From positions 1,426,001 to 1,490,000 of the forward strand of contig NC_021499.1 of NCBI RefSeq assembly GCF_000412695.1: a stretch of DNA of 64,000 nt, written 5' to 3'. A program made the translations under genes and the position numbers. The notes under the pieces were generated by a model. It did not search any database and was not told the DNA's origin. It was given only the letters and a program-made list of their open reading frames with translations. Shown here piece after piece: positions 53,242 to 62,617 of this stretch (its first letter is position 1; each line of letters opens with the position of its first letter). Source of the DNA: Pseudomonas resinovorans NBRC 106553. GTDB taxonomy: Bacteria > Pseudomonadota > Gammaproteobacteria > Pseudomonadales > Pseudomonadaceae.

Positions 53242-54069
53242 ATGGGGGCGTTAGCGCAAGGGCGTTTCGTCACGCTGCCGGATGGCCTGCGACTGCATTA
53301 CATCGAGGCGGGAGAGGGCGAGCCGGTGGTGTTCATCCATGGCAGCGGCCCGGGTGCCAGCGGCCATGGCAACTTCAAGCAGAACTACCCGACCTTCGCC
53401 AGCTTCGGCTACCGGGTGATAGTCCCGGACCTTCCGGGCTATGGCGCCTCCGACAAGCCGGAAACCACCTACAGCCTGGACTTCTTCGTCGGCGCCCTGG
53501 CCGGCCTGCTGGACGCCCTGGATATCCAGCGCTGCGTGCTGGTGGGCAACTCCCTGGGCGGCGCCATCGCCATCAAGCTGGCGCTGGATGCGCCCCAGCG
53601 CGTCAGCCGCCTGGTGCTGATGGCCCCCGGCGGGCTGATGGAAAAAGAGCAGTACTACCTGCAGATGGAAGGCATCCAGAAGATGGGCGCGGCCTTCGCC
53701 AATGGCGAGCTGAACGATGCCGCCGGCATGCGCCGCCTGCTCGCCCTGCAACTCTTCGACCCCAGCCTGATCAGCGACGAAACGGTCAACGAGCGGGTCG
53801 CCGTGGTCAAGCAGCAACCCCGCTGCGTGCTCAGCAGCATGCAGGTGCCGAACCTGACCGCGCGCCTGGCCGAGCTGGCCTGCCCGATCCTCGGGTTCTG
53901 GGGCATGAACGACAAGTTCTGCCCGTCTTCCGGCGCCCAGACCCTGCTGGAGGCCTGCCGCCACATCCGCTTCGTGATGCTCAGCGAATGCGGCCACTGG
54001 GTGATGGTGGAGCACCGCGAGCTGTTCAACCGCACCTGCCTGGACTTTCTCGCCGAGGGCCGACCATGA
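53242..54069 (+). CDS. tesD: meta-cleavage product hydrolase, HsaD/TesD
   Basis: Alpha/beta hydrolase of 275 residues that splits the HsaC product (4,9-DSHA) into the C/D-ring propionate acid and 2-hydroxyhexa-2,4-dienoate. The triad is Ser104 (VGNSLGGA), Asp224 (WGMNDKF) and His252 (ECGHW). HGSGPGASGHGNF gives the oxyanion loop typical of C-C hydrolases. The start is ATG 53242 after AGGAG. It begins the tesDEFG operon, with the next ATG overlapping its stop. The matching dioxygenase gene is 42 kb away. Confidence 0.9.
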   Translation: MGALAQGRFVTLPDGLRLHYIEAGEGEPVVFIHGSGPGASGHGNFKQNYPTFASFGYRVIVPDLPGYGASDKPETTYSLDFFVGALAGLLDALDIQRCVLVGNSLGGAIAIKLALDAPQRVSRLVLMAPGGLMEKEQYYLQMEGIQKMGAAFANGELNDAAGMRRLLALQLFDPSLISDETVNERVAVVKQQPRCVLSSMQVPNLTARLAELACPILGFWGMNDKFCPSSGAQTLLEACRHIRFVMLSECGHWVMVEHRELFNRTCLDFLAEGRP

Positions 54070-54857
54070 ACGAGGCATTGCACCGTCAATACGGCGACGA
54101 GCTTTACCAGGCGCTGGTCGCCGGAAGCACCCTGCAACCCCTGACCAGCCGCTGGCCGGGCATCGGCATCGACGACGCCTACCGCATTTCCCTGCGCACC
54201 ATCTCGCGCCGGGTGGCGGCGGGCGACGCCATCGTCGGCAAGAAGATCGGCGTCACCTCCGCAGCCGTGCAACGCATGCTCGATGTGCACCAGCCGGACT
54301 TCGGCTTCATCACCCGTGACATGCGCTTCGACGATGGCGCCGAGATTTCCCTCGCCGCCAACCGCCTGATCCAGCCCCGCGCCGAGGGCGAAATCGCCTT
54401 CAAGCTCAAGCACAACCTGATCGGCCCCGGCGTGACCGAGCAGGACGTGCTGGAGGCCACCGACTACGTGATGCCGTGCTTCGAGATAGTCGATTCGCGC
54501 ATCCACGACTGGAAGATCCGCATCCAGGACACCGTGGCCGACAACGCCTCCTGCGGGGTCTTCGTGCTCGGCCGCGAGCAGGTGGACCCGCGCGAGCTGG
54601 ACCTGCCCAACCTGCACATGCGCGTGTTCAAGAACGGCGCGCAGATCAGCGAGGGCCTGGGCTCGGCGGTGCAGGGCAACCCGCTCACGGCGGTGGCCTG
54701 GCTGGCCAACACCCTGGGCGAGCTGGGCATTCCGTTCAAGGCCGGGGAAATCATCCTCTCCGGCTCCCTGGTGCCGCTGGAACCGGCGCGCGCCGGTGAC
54801 CGCTTCGAACTGACCATCGAGGGCCTGGGCAGCGCCCGGGTGTCCTTCCGCGACTGA
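54066..54857 (+). CDS. tesE: 2-hydroxyhexa-2,4-dienoate hydratase, HsaE/TesE
   Basis: A 263-residue hydratase of the MhpD/HpaH family that adds water to 2-hydroxyhexa-2,4-dienoate to give 4-hydroxy-2-oxohexanoate. Family blocks include [32 protein letters not shown] (metal-binding Glu residues), [19 protein letters not shown] and [19 protein letters not shown]. The start overlaps tesD (ATGA). Could equally act on the C5 homologue, but the steroid neighbours decide. Confidence 0.9.
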   Translation: MNEALHRQYGDELYQALVAGSTLQPLTSRWPGIGIDDAYRISLRTISRRVAAGDAIVGKKIGVTSAAVQRMLDVHQPDFGFITRDMRFDDGAEISLAANRLIQPRAEGEIAFKLKHNLIGPGVTEQDVLEATDYVMPCFEIVDSRIHDWKIRIQDTVADNASCGVFVLGREQVDPRELDLPNLHMRVFKNGAQISEGLGSAVQGNPLTAVAWLANTLGELGIPFKAGEIILSGSLVPLEPARAGDRFELTIEGLGSARVSFRD

Positions 54858-54873
54858 CTCCTGGGGAGCAATC

Positions 54874-55782
54874 ATGAGCAAGAAACTCAAGGCGGCCATC
54901 ATCGGGCCGGGCAATATCGGCACCGATCTGCTGATCAAGATGCGCCGTTCGGAATGGATCGAGCCGGTGTGGATGGTGGGCGTGGACCCGACCTCGGAGG
55001 GCCTGAGACGCGCCGCCGAGTTCGGCCTGAAAACCACGGCGGGCGGCGTCGACGGCCTGCTGCCCCATGTGCTGGACGACGACATCCGCATCGCCTTCGA
55101 CGCCACCTCGGCCTATGTGCACGCCGAGAACAGCCGCAAGCTCAATGAGCTGGGGGTGATCATGATCGACCTCACCCCGGCGGCCATCGGCCCCTACTGC
55201 GTGCCGCCGGTCAACCTCAAGGAGCACGCCGAAACCCTCGCGCTGAACGTCAACATGGTCACCTGCGGCGGCCAGGCCACCATCCCGATGGTGGCGGCGG
55301 TGTCCCGGGTGCAGCCGGTGGAATACGGCGAGATCGTCGCCACGGTGTCGTCCCGCTCGGTGGGCCCGGGCACCCGGCAGAACATCGACGAGTTTACCCG
55401 CACCACCGCCGGCGCCGTGGAGAAGATCGGCGGTGCCAAGCGCGGCAAGGCGATCATCGTGATCAACCCGGCCGAGCCGCCGCTGATGATGCGCGACACC
55501 ATCCATTGCCTCACCGAAGGCGAGCCGGACCAGGCGGAAATCCGCGCCTCGGTGCTGCACATGGTCAAGGAGGTGCAGCGCTACGTACCGGGCTACAAGT
55601 TGATCAACGGCCCGGTGTTCGACGGCCGCAAGGTGTCGATCTTCATCGAGGTGGAAGGGCTGGGGGATTTCCTGCCCAAGTCCGCCGGCAACCTGGACAT
55701 CATGACCGCCGCCGGCCTGCGCACCGCCGAGATGTTCGCCGAAGAAGCCCACAAGGGCGCCCTCACGCTCCCCGCCCGCTGA
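54874..55782 (+). CDS. tesF: acylating propionaldehyde/acetaldehyde dehydrogenase, HsaG/TesF
   Basis: A 302-residue CoA-acylating aldehyde dehydrogenase of the DmpF/BphJ family. NAD motif [15 protein letters not shown], catalytic Cys131 in [12 protein letters not shown], and [12 protein letters not shown] are seen. It forms a channelling complex with the aldolase encoded next, turning propanal into propionyl-CoA. 16 bases after tesE and 13 before tesG. Confidence 0.93.
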   Translation: MSKKLKAAIIGPGNIGTDLLIKMRRSEWIEPVWMVGVDPTSEGLRRAAEFGLKTTAGGVDGLLPHVLDDDIRIAFDATSAYVHAENSRKLNELGVIMIDLTPAAIGPYCVPPVNLKEHAETLALNVNMVTCGGQATIPMVAAVSRVQPVEYGEIVATVSSRSVGPGTRQNIDEFTRTTAGAVEKIGGAKRGKAIIVINPAEPPLMMRDTIHCLTEGEPDQAEIRASVLHMVKEVQRYVPGYKLINGPVFDGRKVSIFIEVEGLGDFLPKSAGNLDIMTAAGLRTAEMFAEEAHKGALTLPAR

Positions 55783-55795
55783 TTGGAGATACCCC

Positions 55796-56830
55796 ATGAA
55801 CCTGCAAGGTAAGCACGTGCGCCTGCACGACATGAGCCTGCGCGATGGCATGCACGCCAAGCGCCACCAGATCAGCCTGGACGAGATGGTCGCCGTTGCC
55901 ACCGGCCTGGACGCCGCCGGCGTGCCGCTGATCGAGATCACCCACGGCGATGGCCTGGGCGGCGCCTCGCTGAACTACGGCTTCCCGGCCCACTCGGACG
56001 AGGAGTACTTCGCCGCGGTGATCCCGAAGCTCAAGCAGGCCAAGGTGTCCGCGCTGCTGCTGCCGGGCATCGGCACCCTCGACCACCTGAAGATGGCCCG
56101 CGACCACGGCGTTGCCACCATCCGCGTCGCCACCCACTGCACCGAGGCCGACGTGTCCGGCCAGCACATCGGCATGGCGGCGAAGATGGGCCTGGATACC
56201 GTCGGCTTCCTGATGATGGCGCACAAGGTCAGCGCGGAAAAACTGCTGGAGCAGGCCAGGCTGATGGAGAGCTACGGCGCCAACTGCATCTACTGCACGG
56301 ATTCGGCCGGCTACATGCTGCCCGATGAAGTGACCGAGAAGATCGGCGCGCTGCGCGCCGGGCTGAATGCCGGCACCGAAGTGGGCTTCCACGGCCACCA
56401 CAACATGGGCATGGCGATCGCCAACTCCCTGGCCGCCATCGAGGCCGGCGCCGCGCGCATCGACGGCTCGGTGGCGGGCCTGGGCGCTGGCGCCGGCAAC
56501 ACGCCGCTGGAGGTGTTCGTCGCGGTGCTGGAGCGCATGGGCGTGGCCAGCGGCATCGACCTGTACAAGATCATGGACGTGGCCGAGGACCTGGTGGTGC
56601 CGATGATGGACCAGCCCATCCGCGTCGACCGCGATGCCCTGACCCTCGGCTATGCCGGGGTGTACAGCTCCTTCCTGCTGTTCGCCAAGCGCGCCGAGCA
56701 GAAGTACGGCATCCAGGCCCGCGAGCTGCTGGTGGAACTGGGCCGCCGCGGCACCGTTGGCGGCCAGGAAGACATGATCGAAGACCTGGCCCTGACCCTG
56801 TCGCGCCAGCGCGAGGTGTTGCCGACCTGA
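55796..56830 (+). CDS. tesG: 4-hydroxy-2-oxohexanoate/valerate aldolase, HsaF/TesG
   Basis: A 344-residue DmpG/BphI-type class II aldolase yielding pyruvate plus propanal. The metal ligands and base are visible: Asp17 in SLRDGMH, His199 and His201 in [11 protein letters not shown]-terminal DmpG communication domain (about 280-344) contacts the dehydrogenase. Last gene of the tes operon, followed by a clear terminator. Confidence 0.93.
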   Translation: MNLQGKHVRLHDMSLRDGMHAKRHQISLDEMVAVATGLDAAGVPLIEITHGDGLGGASLNYGFPAHSDEEYFAAVIPKLKQAKVSALLLPGIGTLDHLKMARDHGVATIRVATHCTEADVSGQHIGMAAKMGLDTVGFLMMAHKVSAEKLLEQARLMESYGANCIYCTDSAGYMLPDEVTEKIGALRAGLNAGTEVGFHGHHNMGMAIANSLAAIEAGAARIDGSVAGLGAGAGNTPLEVFVAVLERMGVASGIDLYKIMDVAEDLVVPMMDQPIRVDRDALTLGYAGVYSSFLLFAKRAEQKYGIQARELLVELGRRGTVGGQEDMIEDLALTLSRQREVLPT

Positions 56831-56838
56831 GATCGAGG

Positions 56839-56868
56839 GGCCGTGCCATTTGGCACGGCCTGCCTTTG
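56839..56868 (+). terminator. terminator of the tes operon
   Basis: GGCCGTGCC-ATTT-GGCACGGCC stem-loop, then TGCCTTTGT, directly after tesG. The same hairpin with the same tail appears again at about 57174-57203, and its right arm at 57003-57018. Confidence 0.85.
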
Positions 56869-56869
56869 T

Positions 56870-57340
56870 CTGATGGGTATCGCTTCGCTCTAGCGGAACG
56901 CCGCCCGCCACATCCTACGAGCCATGCGCGAGGTTTCGTAGCCCGGATGAAATCCGGGGGCGGCGGTTGGATTTCCCCGGATTGCATCCGGGCTACATGG
57001 CTGGCACGGCCTGCCTTTGTAGGATGGGTAGAGCGAAGCGAATCCCATGCGGGCGGTGGTTGATGGGTATCGCTTCGCTCAAGCGGATCGCCGCCCGCCA
57101 CATCCTACGAGCCATGCGCGAGGTTTCGTAGCCCGGATGAAATCCGGGGGCGTTGATGGGCGGATCGAGGGGCCGTGCCATTTGGCACGGCCTGCCTTTG
57201 TAGGATGGGTAGAGCGAAGCGAAACCCATGCGGGCGGTGGTTGATGGGTATCGCTTCGCTCAAGCGGAACGCCGCCCGCCACATCCTACGAGCCATGCGC
57301 GAGGTTCGTAGCCCGGATGGAATCCGGGCTACATGACTTA
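56870..57340. repeat. tandem mosaic of palindromic repeats and terminator copies
   Basis: Three successive copies of a roughly 180-base composite: GATGGGTATCGCTTCGCTC, GCCGCCCGCCACATCCTACG, AGCCATGCGCGAGG, then GTAGCCCGGATGAAATCCGG, then (full or partial) the terminator hairpin GGCACGGCCTGCCTTTGT and GTAGGATGGGTAGAGCGAAG. It looks like segmental duplication that carried the tes terminator along. No gene content. Confidence 0.85.
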
Positions 57341-57376
57341 CGACGATCCCGGGAAATAGCGAGCGGCGTCTGATTT

Positions 57377-57489
57377 CCCTCACCCCAACCCTCTCCCGGA
57401 GGGAGAGGGGGTAGTCCGAGTGTGGCTTATGGTCATGCGCTGGCACGAATGGCTCCCTCTCCCCCTGGGAGAGGGCGGGGGTGAGGGGA
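57377..57489. repeat. inverted CCCTCACCCC...GGGTGAGGG element
   Basis: CCCTCACCCCAACCCTCTCC with GGAGGGAGAGGG, and a facing copy GAGAGGGCGGGGGTGAGGGG. Same family as 18085-18195. It lies 60 bases past the cheB stop and may terminate the che operon. Confidence 0.75.
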
Positions 57490-57546
57490 GTGTCCGCTGC
57501 TCGGTGCCGGGGCATCATGTGAAACCCCATCCCCTCAAGACCCCAC

Positions 57547-58605
57547 TCACACCCGGTTGCCGCTGCCCCGTCTCCTGGCCTGGACCATGAGCGCCGGGCC
57601 GATGTCCTCCAGCGGCAGCACGTCCTCGGCCGCGCCGAGCTCGGCCGCCTCGCGGGGCATGCCGTAGACCACGCAGCTGGCTTCGTCCTGGGCCAGGGTG
57701 TAGCCGCCGGCCTCGCGTATCGCCAACAGGCCTCGGGCGCCGTCCTTGCCCATGCCGGTGAGCAGGGCGGCGATCAGGTTGCGGCCGGCGCAGCGGGCGG
57801 CGCTGTTGAACATCACGTCCACCGCCGGGCGATGGCCATTGACCGGCGGCGCTTCCGACAGCCGCGCAATGTAGTTGGCGCCGGAGCGCACCACTTCCAT
57901 GTGCAGGCCGCCGGGGGCGAGCAGGGCGGTGCCGGGGAGGATGCGGTCGCCGTCGCGGGCCTCGCTGACCTGGATGCGGCAGAGCTTGTCCAGGCGCGCG
58001 GCGAAGGAGCGGGTGAAGCCGGCGGGCATGTGCTGGGTGATGACCACCCCCGGGCTGTCGGCGGGCAGGCCCAGGAGGACTTCCTTGATTGCCTCGGTGC
58101 CGCCGGTGGAGGCGCCGATGGCGATGAGTTTCTCGGTACCCACCAGGGGCAGTCCGCCCTCGGCCCCACGGGCCACCACCGGGGCGCGGCGCAGCATGCG
58201 CGCGCGGGCGGCCACCTTGAGCTTGGCGCGGATTTCCTCGGCGTAGGCCTGCATGCCTTCGGCTATGCCCAGCTTGGGCTTGGCGACGAAGTCGATGGCG
58301 CCCAGCTCCAGGGCGCGCAGGGTGGCCTCGGAGCCGCGCTCGGTGAGGGAGGAGATCATCACCACCGGTGTCGGCCGGCCTTTCATCAGCTTGTCGAGGA
58401 AGGTCAGGCCGTCCATGCGCGGCATTTCCACGTCCAGGGTGATGACGTCGGGGGAATGCTGCTTGATCAGGTCGCGGGCCACATAGGCGTCGGGCGCCAC
58501 GCCCACCAGTTGCAGCTCGGCGTCGGCGCGGACGATCTCGCTGAGCAGGCTGCGGATCAGCGCCGAGTCATCCACCACCAGTACCTTGATCGCCACGGGG
58601 GTCAT
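57547..58605 (-). CDS. cheB: CheB protein-glutamate methylesterase/deamidase
   Basis: A 352-residue two-domain CheB. The receiver domain has Asp12/Asp13 ([12 protein letters not shown]), phospho-acceptor Asp58 ([12 protein letters not shown]) and Lys109. The methylesterase domain has the Ser166-His192-Asp288 triad ([28 protein letters not shown]). It removes methyl groups from receptors, opposing CheR. The start overlaps the cheD stop. Last gene of the operon. Confidence 0.95.
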   Translation of the reverse strand: MTPVAIKVLVVDDSALIRSLLSEIVRADAELQLVGVAPDAYVARDLIKQHSPDVITLDVEMPRMDGLTFLDKLMKGRPTPVVMISSLTERGSEATLRALELGAIDFVAKPKLGIAEGMQAYAEEIRAKLKVAARARMLRRAPVVARGAEGGLPLVGTEKLIAIGASTGGTEAIKEVLLGLPADSPGVVITQHMPAGFTRSFAARLDKLCRIQVSEARDGDRILPGTALLAPGGLHMEVVRSGANYIARLSEAPPVNGHRPAVDVMFNSAARCAGRNLIAALLTGMGKDGARGLLAIREAGGYTLAQDEASCVVYGMPREAAELGAAEDVLPLEDIGPALMVQARRRGSGNRV

Positions 58606-59213
58606 TCCTCGAACAGGTCGTAGGGGCCGAGCGCCTCGCCGCGCTTGAGGTAGAGCATGTATTCCAGCTCGCGCTGGAGGATGGTGTCGTTGTGCAGGCT
58701 CTTGAACTTCTTTACCAGCACCTTGCCGCTGGAGGGGAAGACGTAGACCTTGCGCGCCTCGGCGCCCATCACGTCCTCGGCCAGCAGGGTGATGCCTTCG
58801 GTGTCCAGGTAGCTGTGGATGAACTCCACGGTGCGCAGGGTTGTGTCGTGGCGCAGCAGTTCGTGGGGCAGGTTGCCGGCGCCGAACACCTTGGCCTCCA
58901 GCTGGTGGCGGCGGGCGCCCAGGCGCAGCAGGTCCTCGGAGAGTTGCTCCATGATGCGCACGCCGTGGTGGGTGGCGGCGCTGGCCATGCCGCTGCCGGG
59001 GCCGGGGTCGGGCAACAGGAAGTGGTTCATGCCGCCGATGCCGCGCTGGGCATCGAACAGGCACACCGCGATGCAGCTGCCGAGCACCGCCACCAGCACC
59101 TGGTCTTCTGCCGTGGCGTAGAACTCGCCGGGCAGCACCTTGACCGCCGGCAGCTGGAAGTCCGGGTCGAAATAGCGGGTGGCGGCGATGGCGCCGGCGG
59201 TTTCTCCTTTCAT
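58602..59213 (-). CDS. cheD: CheD chemoreceptor glutamine deamidase
   Basis: A 203-residue CheD with catalytic Cys47 and His64 in [11 protein letters not shown] and [11 protein letters not shown]. It deamidates receptor Gln residues and in some bacteria aids CheC or adaptation. Overlaps cheR (stop over start) and cheB. A CheD gene in the operon is typical of the Pseudomonas che2-type system, not of the flagellar che1 cluster. Confidence 0.93.
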   Translation of the reverse strand: MKGETAGAIAATRYFDPDFQLPAVKVLPGEFYATAEDQVLVAVLGSCIAVCLFDAQRGIGGMNHFLLPDPGPGSGMASAATHHGVRIMEQLSEDLLRLGARRHQLEAKVFGAGNLPHELLRHDTTLRTVEFIHSYLDTEGITLLAEDVMGAEARKVYVFPSSGKVLVKKFKSLHNDTILQRELEYMLYLKRGEALGPYDLFEE

Positions 59214-60055
59214 ACCGCGACTCCTGCGACGGGTCGGTAGACGGTGCGGCTGACCAGCTTCACCAGGTGGTTGGCCTGCACGAAGCTTTCCGAATGGCCG
59301 GCGAAGAACAGCCCGTCGGGCCTGAGCAGGCGCACCTGGCGCTCCAGCAGGCGCACCTGGGTGGGCTTGTCGAAGTAGATCATCACGTTGCGGCAGAAGA
59401 TGGCGTCGAGCCCGCCCGCCATGTGCCAGTCGGCGTCCAGCAGGTTGATGCGGCGGAACTCCACGTGCTGGCGCAGCTCCGGTATCACCCGCGCGAAGCC
59501 GGCGTTGCTGCCGGTGCCGCGCAGGAAGTAGCGCTTCCTGATGGCCGGGTCCAACTGGTCGATCCGCTCCAGGGGGTAGACCCCGTTGCGCGCGGTTTCC
59601 AGCACGCCGGTGTCGATATCCGAAGCGATGATCTGCACCTGCCCGAAGCGCTCACCCAATGCCTGGTGCAGGGCGATGGCCATGGAGTAAGGCTCTTCCC
59701 CGGTGCTGGCGGCGGCCGACCAGAAACGCAGGGTGCGGCCCCGGCGCTGGGCTTCGCCGGCCAGGGCTACCAATTGATCGAAGTGGTGCTTCTCGCGGAA
59801 GAAGGCCGTGAGGTTGGTGGTCAGGGCGTTGATGAAGGGCTGCCATTCCTCCGGGTGCTGGTCGAGGTAGGCCAGGTAGCTGGCGAAGCTTGGCAGCGCC
59901 AGGTGGCGCAAGCGACGGGCCAGGCGGCTGTAGACCATCTGCTGCTTGCTGGCGGCCAGGCTGATGCCGGCGCGACGGTAGAGCTGGTCGCAGACCTGCT
60001 CGAAGTCCCGCTCGCTGTAGCCGAACTCGTGTACGCCCAGTGCCTGTGCGTTCAT
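59210..60055 (-). CDS. cheR: CheR receptor methyltransferase
   Basis: A 281-residue SAM-dependent methyltransferase. The N-terminal helical domain reads [23 protein letters not shown] pocket [17 protein letters not shown], then [19 protein letters not shown] and [19 protein letters not shown] follow. CheR of this class has a beta subdomain that can bind C-terminal receptor pentapeptides, and the receptor encoded just upstream ends in EWEEF. Overlaps cheD. Confidence 0.94.
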   Translation of the reverse strand: MNAQALGVHEFGYSERDFEQVCDQLYRRAGISLAASKQQMVYSRLARRLRHLALPSFASYLAYLDQHPEEWQPFINALTTNLTAFFREKHHFDQLVALAGEAQRRGRTLRFWSAAASTGEEPYSMAIALHQALGERFGQVQIIASDIDTGVLETARNGVYPLERIDQLDPAIRKRYFLRGTGSNAGFARVIPELRQHVEFRRINLLDADWHMAGGLDAIFCRNVMIYFDKPTQVRLLERQVRLLRPDGLFFAGHSESFVQANHLVKLVSRTVYRPVAGVAV

Positions 60056-60070
60056 CCGTTTACCTCGAAA

Positions 60071-60096
60071 GCCCCCGGCGCCTGGGCGCCGGGGGC
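60071..60096. terminator. strong hairpin between receptor gene and cheR
   Basis: GCCCCCGGCGCC / GGCGCCGGGGGC, 12-base perfect arms almost without a loop, in the 51-base gap. There is no long T-tract, so partial termination or mRNA stabilisation that tunes receptor versus cheRDB output is possible. Confidence 0.55.
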
Positions 60097-60106
60097 AGCA
60101 GTGGCA

Positions 60107-62113
60107 CTAGAACTCTTCCCACTCCTCTTCCTTGCTCCGCGCACCCCGACCGCCCCGTGCCGGCTGCGGCTGGCGCGTGCTGCGCTTGGCCTGCTGCACG
60201 TGCTGGGCCGGCGGCGCGGCGTGGGCCGGGTCGAGCTTGAACACTGCCACCGACTGGGCCATCAGCCCGGCCTGTTCCTGCAGCGCTTCGGCGGCCGCCG
60301 CGGCCTGTTCCACCAGGGCGGCGTTCTGCTGGGTCATCTCGTCCATCTGGTTGACCGCGCCGTTGACCTCCTCGATGCCGCGACTCTGCTCCGTGGAGGC
60401 GGCGGCGATCTCGGCCATGATGTCGGTGACCCGCTTGATGGCGATCACGATGTCGCTCATGGTCTGCCCGGCCTGGGCCACCAGGGTGTTGCCGTTCTCC
60501 ACCTTGTTCACCGAGTCGGAGATCAGTGTCTTGATCTCCTTGGCCGCCGCCGCTGAGCGTTGCGCCAGGGTGCGCACCTCGGCCGCCACCACGGCGAAGC
60601 CACGGCCCTGCTCGCCGGCGCGTGCGGCTTCCACCGCGGCGTTGAGGGCGAGGATGTTGGTCTGGAAGGCGATGCCGTCGATCACGCCGATGATGTCGGA
60701 GATCTTGCGTGCCGACTCATTGATGGAGGCCATGGTGTTGACCACCTTCTGCACCACGTTGCCGCCCTCGGTGGCGACCTCCGAGGCGTTCACCGCCAGG
60801 GAGTTGGCCTGGCGCGCGTTCTCCGCGTTGAGTTTCACCGTGCTGGTCAGTTCCTCCATGCTCGAGGCGGTTTCCTCCAGGCTGGAGGCCTGCTGCTCGG
60901 TGCGGGTCGAGAGTTCTGCGTTGCCGCTGGCGATCTCGCTGGCGGCGGTGTTGATGGTGTCGGCCGACTCGCGGATCTGCCCGAGCATGCGCGAGAGGCT
61001 CTGCGCGGTTTCGTTGGAGTAGTCCTTGAGCTCGCCGAAGGTGCCCTGGTAGTCGGCGCTGATGCTCTGGGACAGGTCGCCCTGGGCCAGGGCACCGAGC
61101 ATCCGCGAGATATCCTTGAGGCCCTTGTCGGCGGTATCCACCAGCTGGTTGAGGCCGCTGGCCAGGTTGAGGATGAAGCCGCTCTTGCCGTCTTCGCTGA
61201 TGCGCTTGGTGAAGTCCCCGGCGGCGGCGGCGTTGACCAGGGCGGCCACTTCGCGCTCGACGTTCACTTCCACCGTGCGGTCGGCCCATTCCACCACCGA
61301 GCCCAGGCGTTCGCCGGTGTCGCTGATCACCGGGTTGGCCACCAGGCCGAAGGTGCGCCCGCCGACTTCGATCTGGGTGCGGAAGGTGCTGGTGAAGGTG
61401 GCGAGCAGGCGCTTCTGGTGCTCGGGGTTCTTGTGGAACTGGTCGATGGAGCCACCCAGCAGGCGGTTCACCGAGAAGCTCGGCAGGGCCTTGCGCAGGT
61501 CCGCCTCGGCGTTCTGCAGCATGCTGGTGACGGTCTTGTTCATGTAGATGATGTTGCGCTCGCCGTCGGCGATCATCACGTTGGTGCTGCAGTTGTCCAG
61601 GGCGCTCTTGATCCTGGTGTTTTCCCCGGCGGCGCGGGCGGCGGCCTGGAGGCGGTCGCGCACGCCGTCGATGGCCTCGGTGATCTGCGCCTTCTTGCCG
61701 GGCAGGCGTTCCATGTCGCGGCTGAAGTCGCCACGGCCGTAGGCCGTGACCACGCCCACCACCTGCATCTTCACCGAGATGTGGGCGGCCACCAGGTCGT
61801 TGATGCCCTTGGCGATGCGCGCCTGGGTGCCGGCGAACTTGTCCACCGGGATCACTTCGTCGATCCAGCCGTCGCTGTGCTGGTGGGTCATCTCCACCAG
61901 GGCGCGCTCCAGCGCCTCGGTGCTGGCGGCTTCCGCGCGTTGCTGGCGCAGGCCCTGCTGCAGCTTCGCCAGGCTGTCGTAGACCGGCGCCCAGGTGAGG
62001 TCGTCACCGCTGCCGATGGATTGGTCGAGGTTGCCGTCGGCCAGGCCCTGGATCAGGCTGGCCAGGTGCTGCGCGCGAAGCTGAGCTTGTGCTTTGGTGT
62101 TGAACAGACCCAT
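60107..62113 (-). CDS. cytoplasmic PAS-containing chemoreceptor with CheR-tether pentapeptide
   Basis: A 668-residue methyl-accepting protein without TM helices. N-terminal region to ~160 is helical with HAMP-like repeats. A PAS domain follows at about 165-285 ([40 protein letters not shown]). More HAMP-like segments lead to the signalling tip [18 protein letters not shown]. The end is a Pro/Arg linker plus EEEWEEF, matching the xWxxF CheR-binding pentapeptide. It is placed like Aer2/McpB in the P. aeruginosa che2 operon, but the order of PAS and HAMP differs, and heme ligation cannot be claimed. Confidence 0.88.
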   Translation of the reverse strand: MGLFNTKAQAQLRAQHLASLIQGLADGNLDQSIGSGDDLTWAPVYDSLAKLQQGLRQQRAEAASTEALERALVEMTHQHSDGWIDEVIPVDKFAGTQARIAKGINDLVAAHISVKMQVVGVVTAYGRGDFSRDMERLPGKKAQITEAIDGVRDRLQAAARAAGENTRIKSALDNCSTNVMIADGERNIIYMNKTVTSMLQNAEADLRKALPSFSVNRLLGGSIDQFHKNPEHQKRLLATFTSTFRTQIEVGGRTFGLVANPVISDTGERLGSVVEWADRTVEVNVEREVAALVNAAAAGDFTKRISEDGKSGFILNLASGLNQLVDTADKGLKDISRMLGALAQGDLSQSISADYQGTFGELKDYSNETAQSLSRMLGQIRESADTINTAASEIASGNAELSTRTEQQASSLEETASSMEELTSTVKLNAENARQANSLAVNASEVATEGGNVVQKVVNTMASINESARKISDIIGVIDGIAFQTNILALNAAVEAARAGEQGRGFAVVAAEVRTLAQRSAAAAKEIKTLISDSVNKVENGNTLVAQAGQTMSDIVIAIKRVTDIMAEIAAASTEQSRGIEEVNGAVNQMDEMTQQNAALVEQAAAAAEALQEQAGLMAQSVAVFKLDPAHAAPPAQHVQQAKRSTRQPQPARGGRGARSKEEEWEEF

Positions 62114-62131
62114 GGATTTTCCCCTTGCGTG

Positions 62132-62617
62132 TCAGGCTGCGGCTGCTTCGACCAGGCCCATTTCGCGGCTGGTCATCAGCTTCTCGATATCCACCAGGAT
62201 CAACATCCGCTCGGCCACGGTGGCTAGGCCCAGCAGGTATTCGGTATCGAAACTGGCGCCGAACTCCGGCGGTGGCTTGATCTCCTCGCCTGACAGGGCG
62301 ATCACGTCGGACACCGAGTCCACCACCACGCCGACGATGCGCCGGCCGATGTTGAGGATGATCACCACGGTGAAGGGGTCGTAGGTGACGTCGGCCAGGT
62401 TGAACTTGATGCGCAGGTCGACGATGGGAACGATGGCGCCACGCAGGTTGATCACGCCCTTGATGAAGGCCGGGCTGTTGGCGATGGCGGTCACCTGGTC
62501 ATAGCCGCGAATTTCCTGCACCCGGAGTATGTCGATGGCGTACTCCTCGCGACCGAGGGTGAAGGTCAGGTACTCCTGGGCCGGTTGCCCGCCCTGTTGC
62601 ACGCTAGGGGAGTTCAT
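62132..62617 (-). CDS. cheW: CheW coupling protein
   Basis: A 161-residue CheW linking receptors to CheA. Typical blocks are [40 protein letters not shown] and [17 protein letters not shown]. The ATG overlaps the cheA stop by 14 bases, and the receptor gene follows after 18 bases. Full length and unremarkable. Confidence 0.94.
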   Translation of the reverse strand: MNSPSVQQGGQPAQEYLTFTLGREEYAIDILRVQEIRGYDQVTAIANSPAFIKGVINLRGAIVPIVDLRIKFNLADVTYDPFTVVIILNIGRRIVGVVVDSVSDVIALSGEEIKPPPEFGASFDTEYLLGLATVAERMLILVDIEKLMTSREMGLVEAAAA

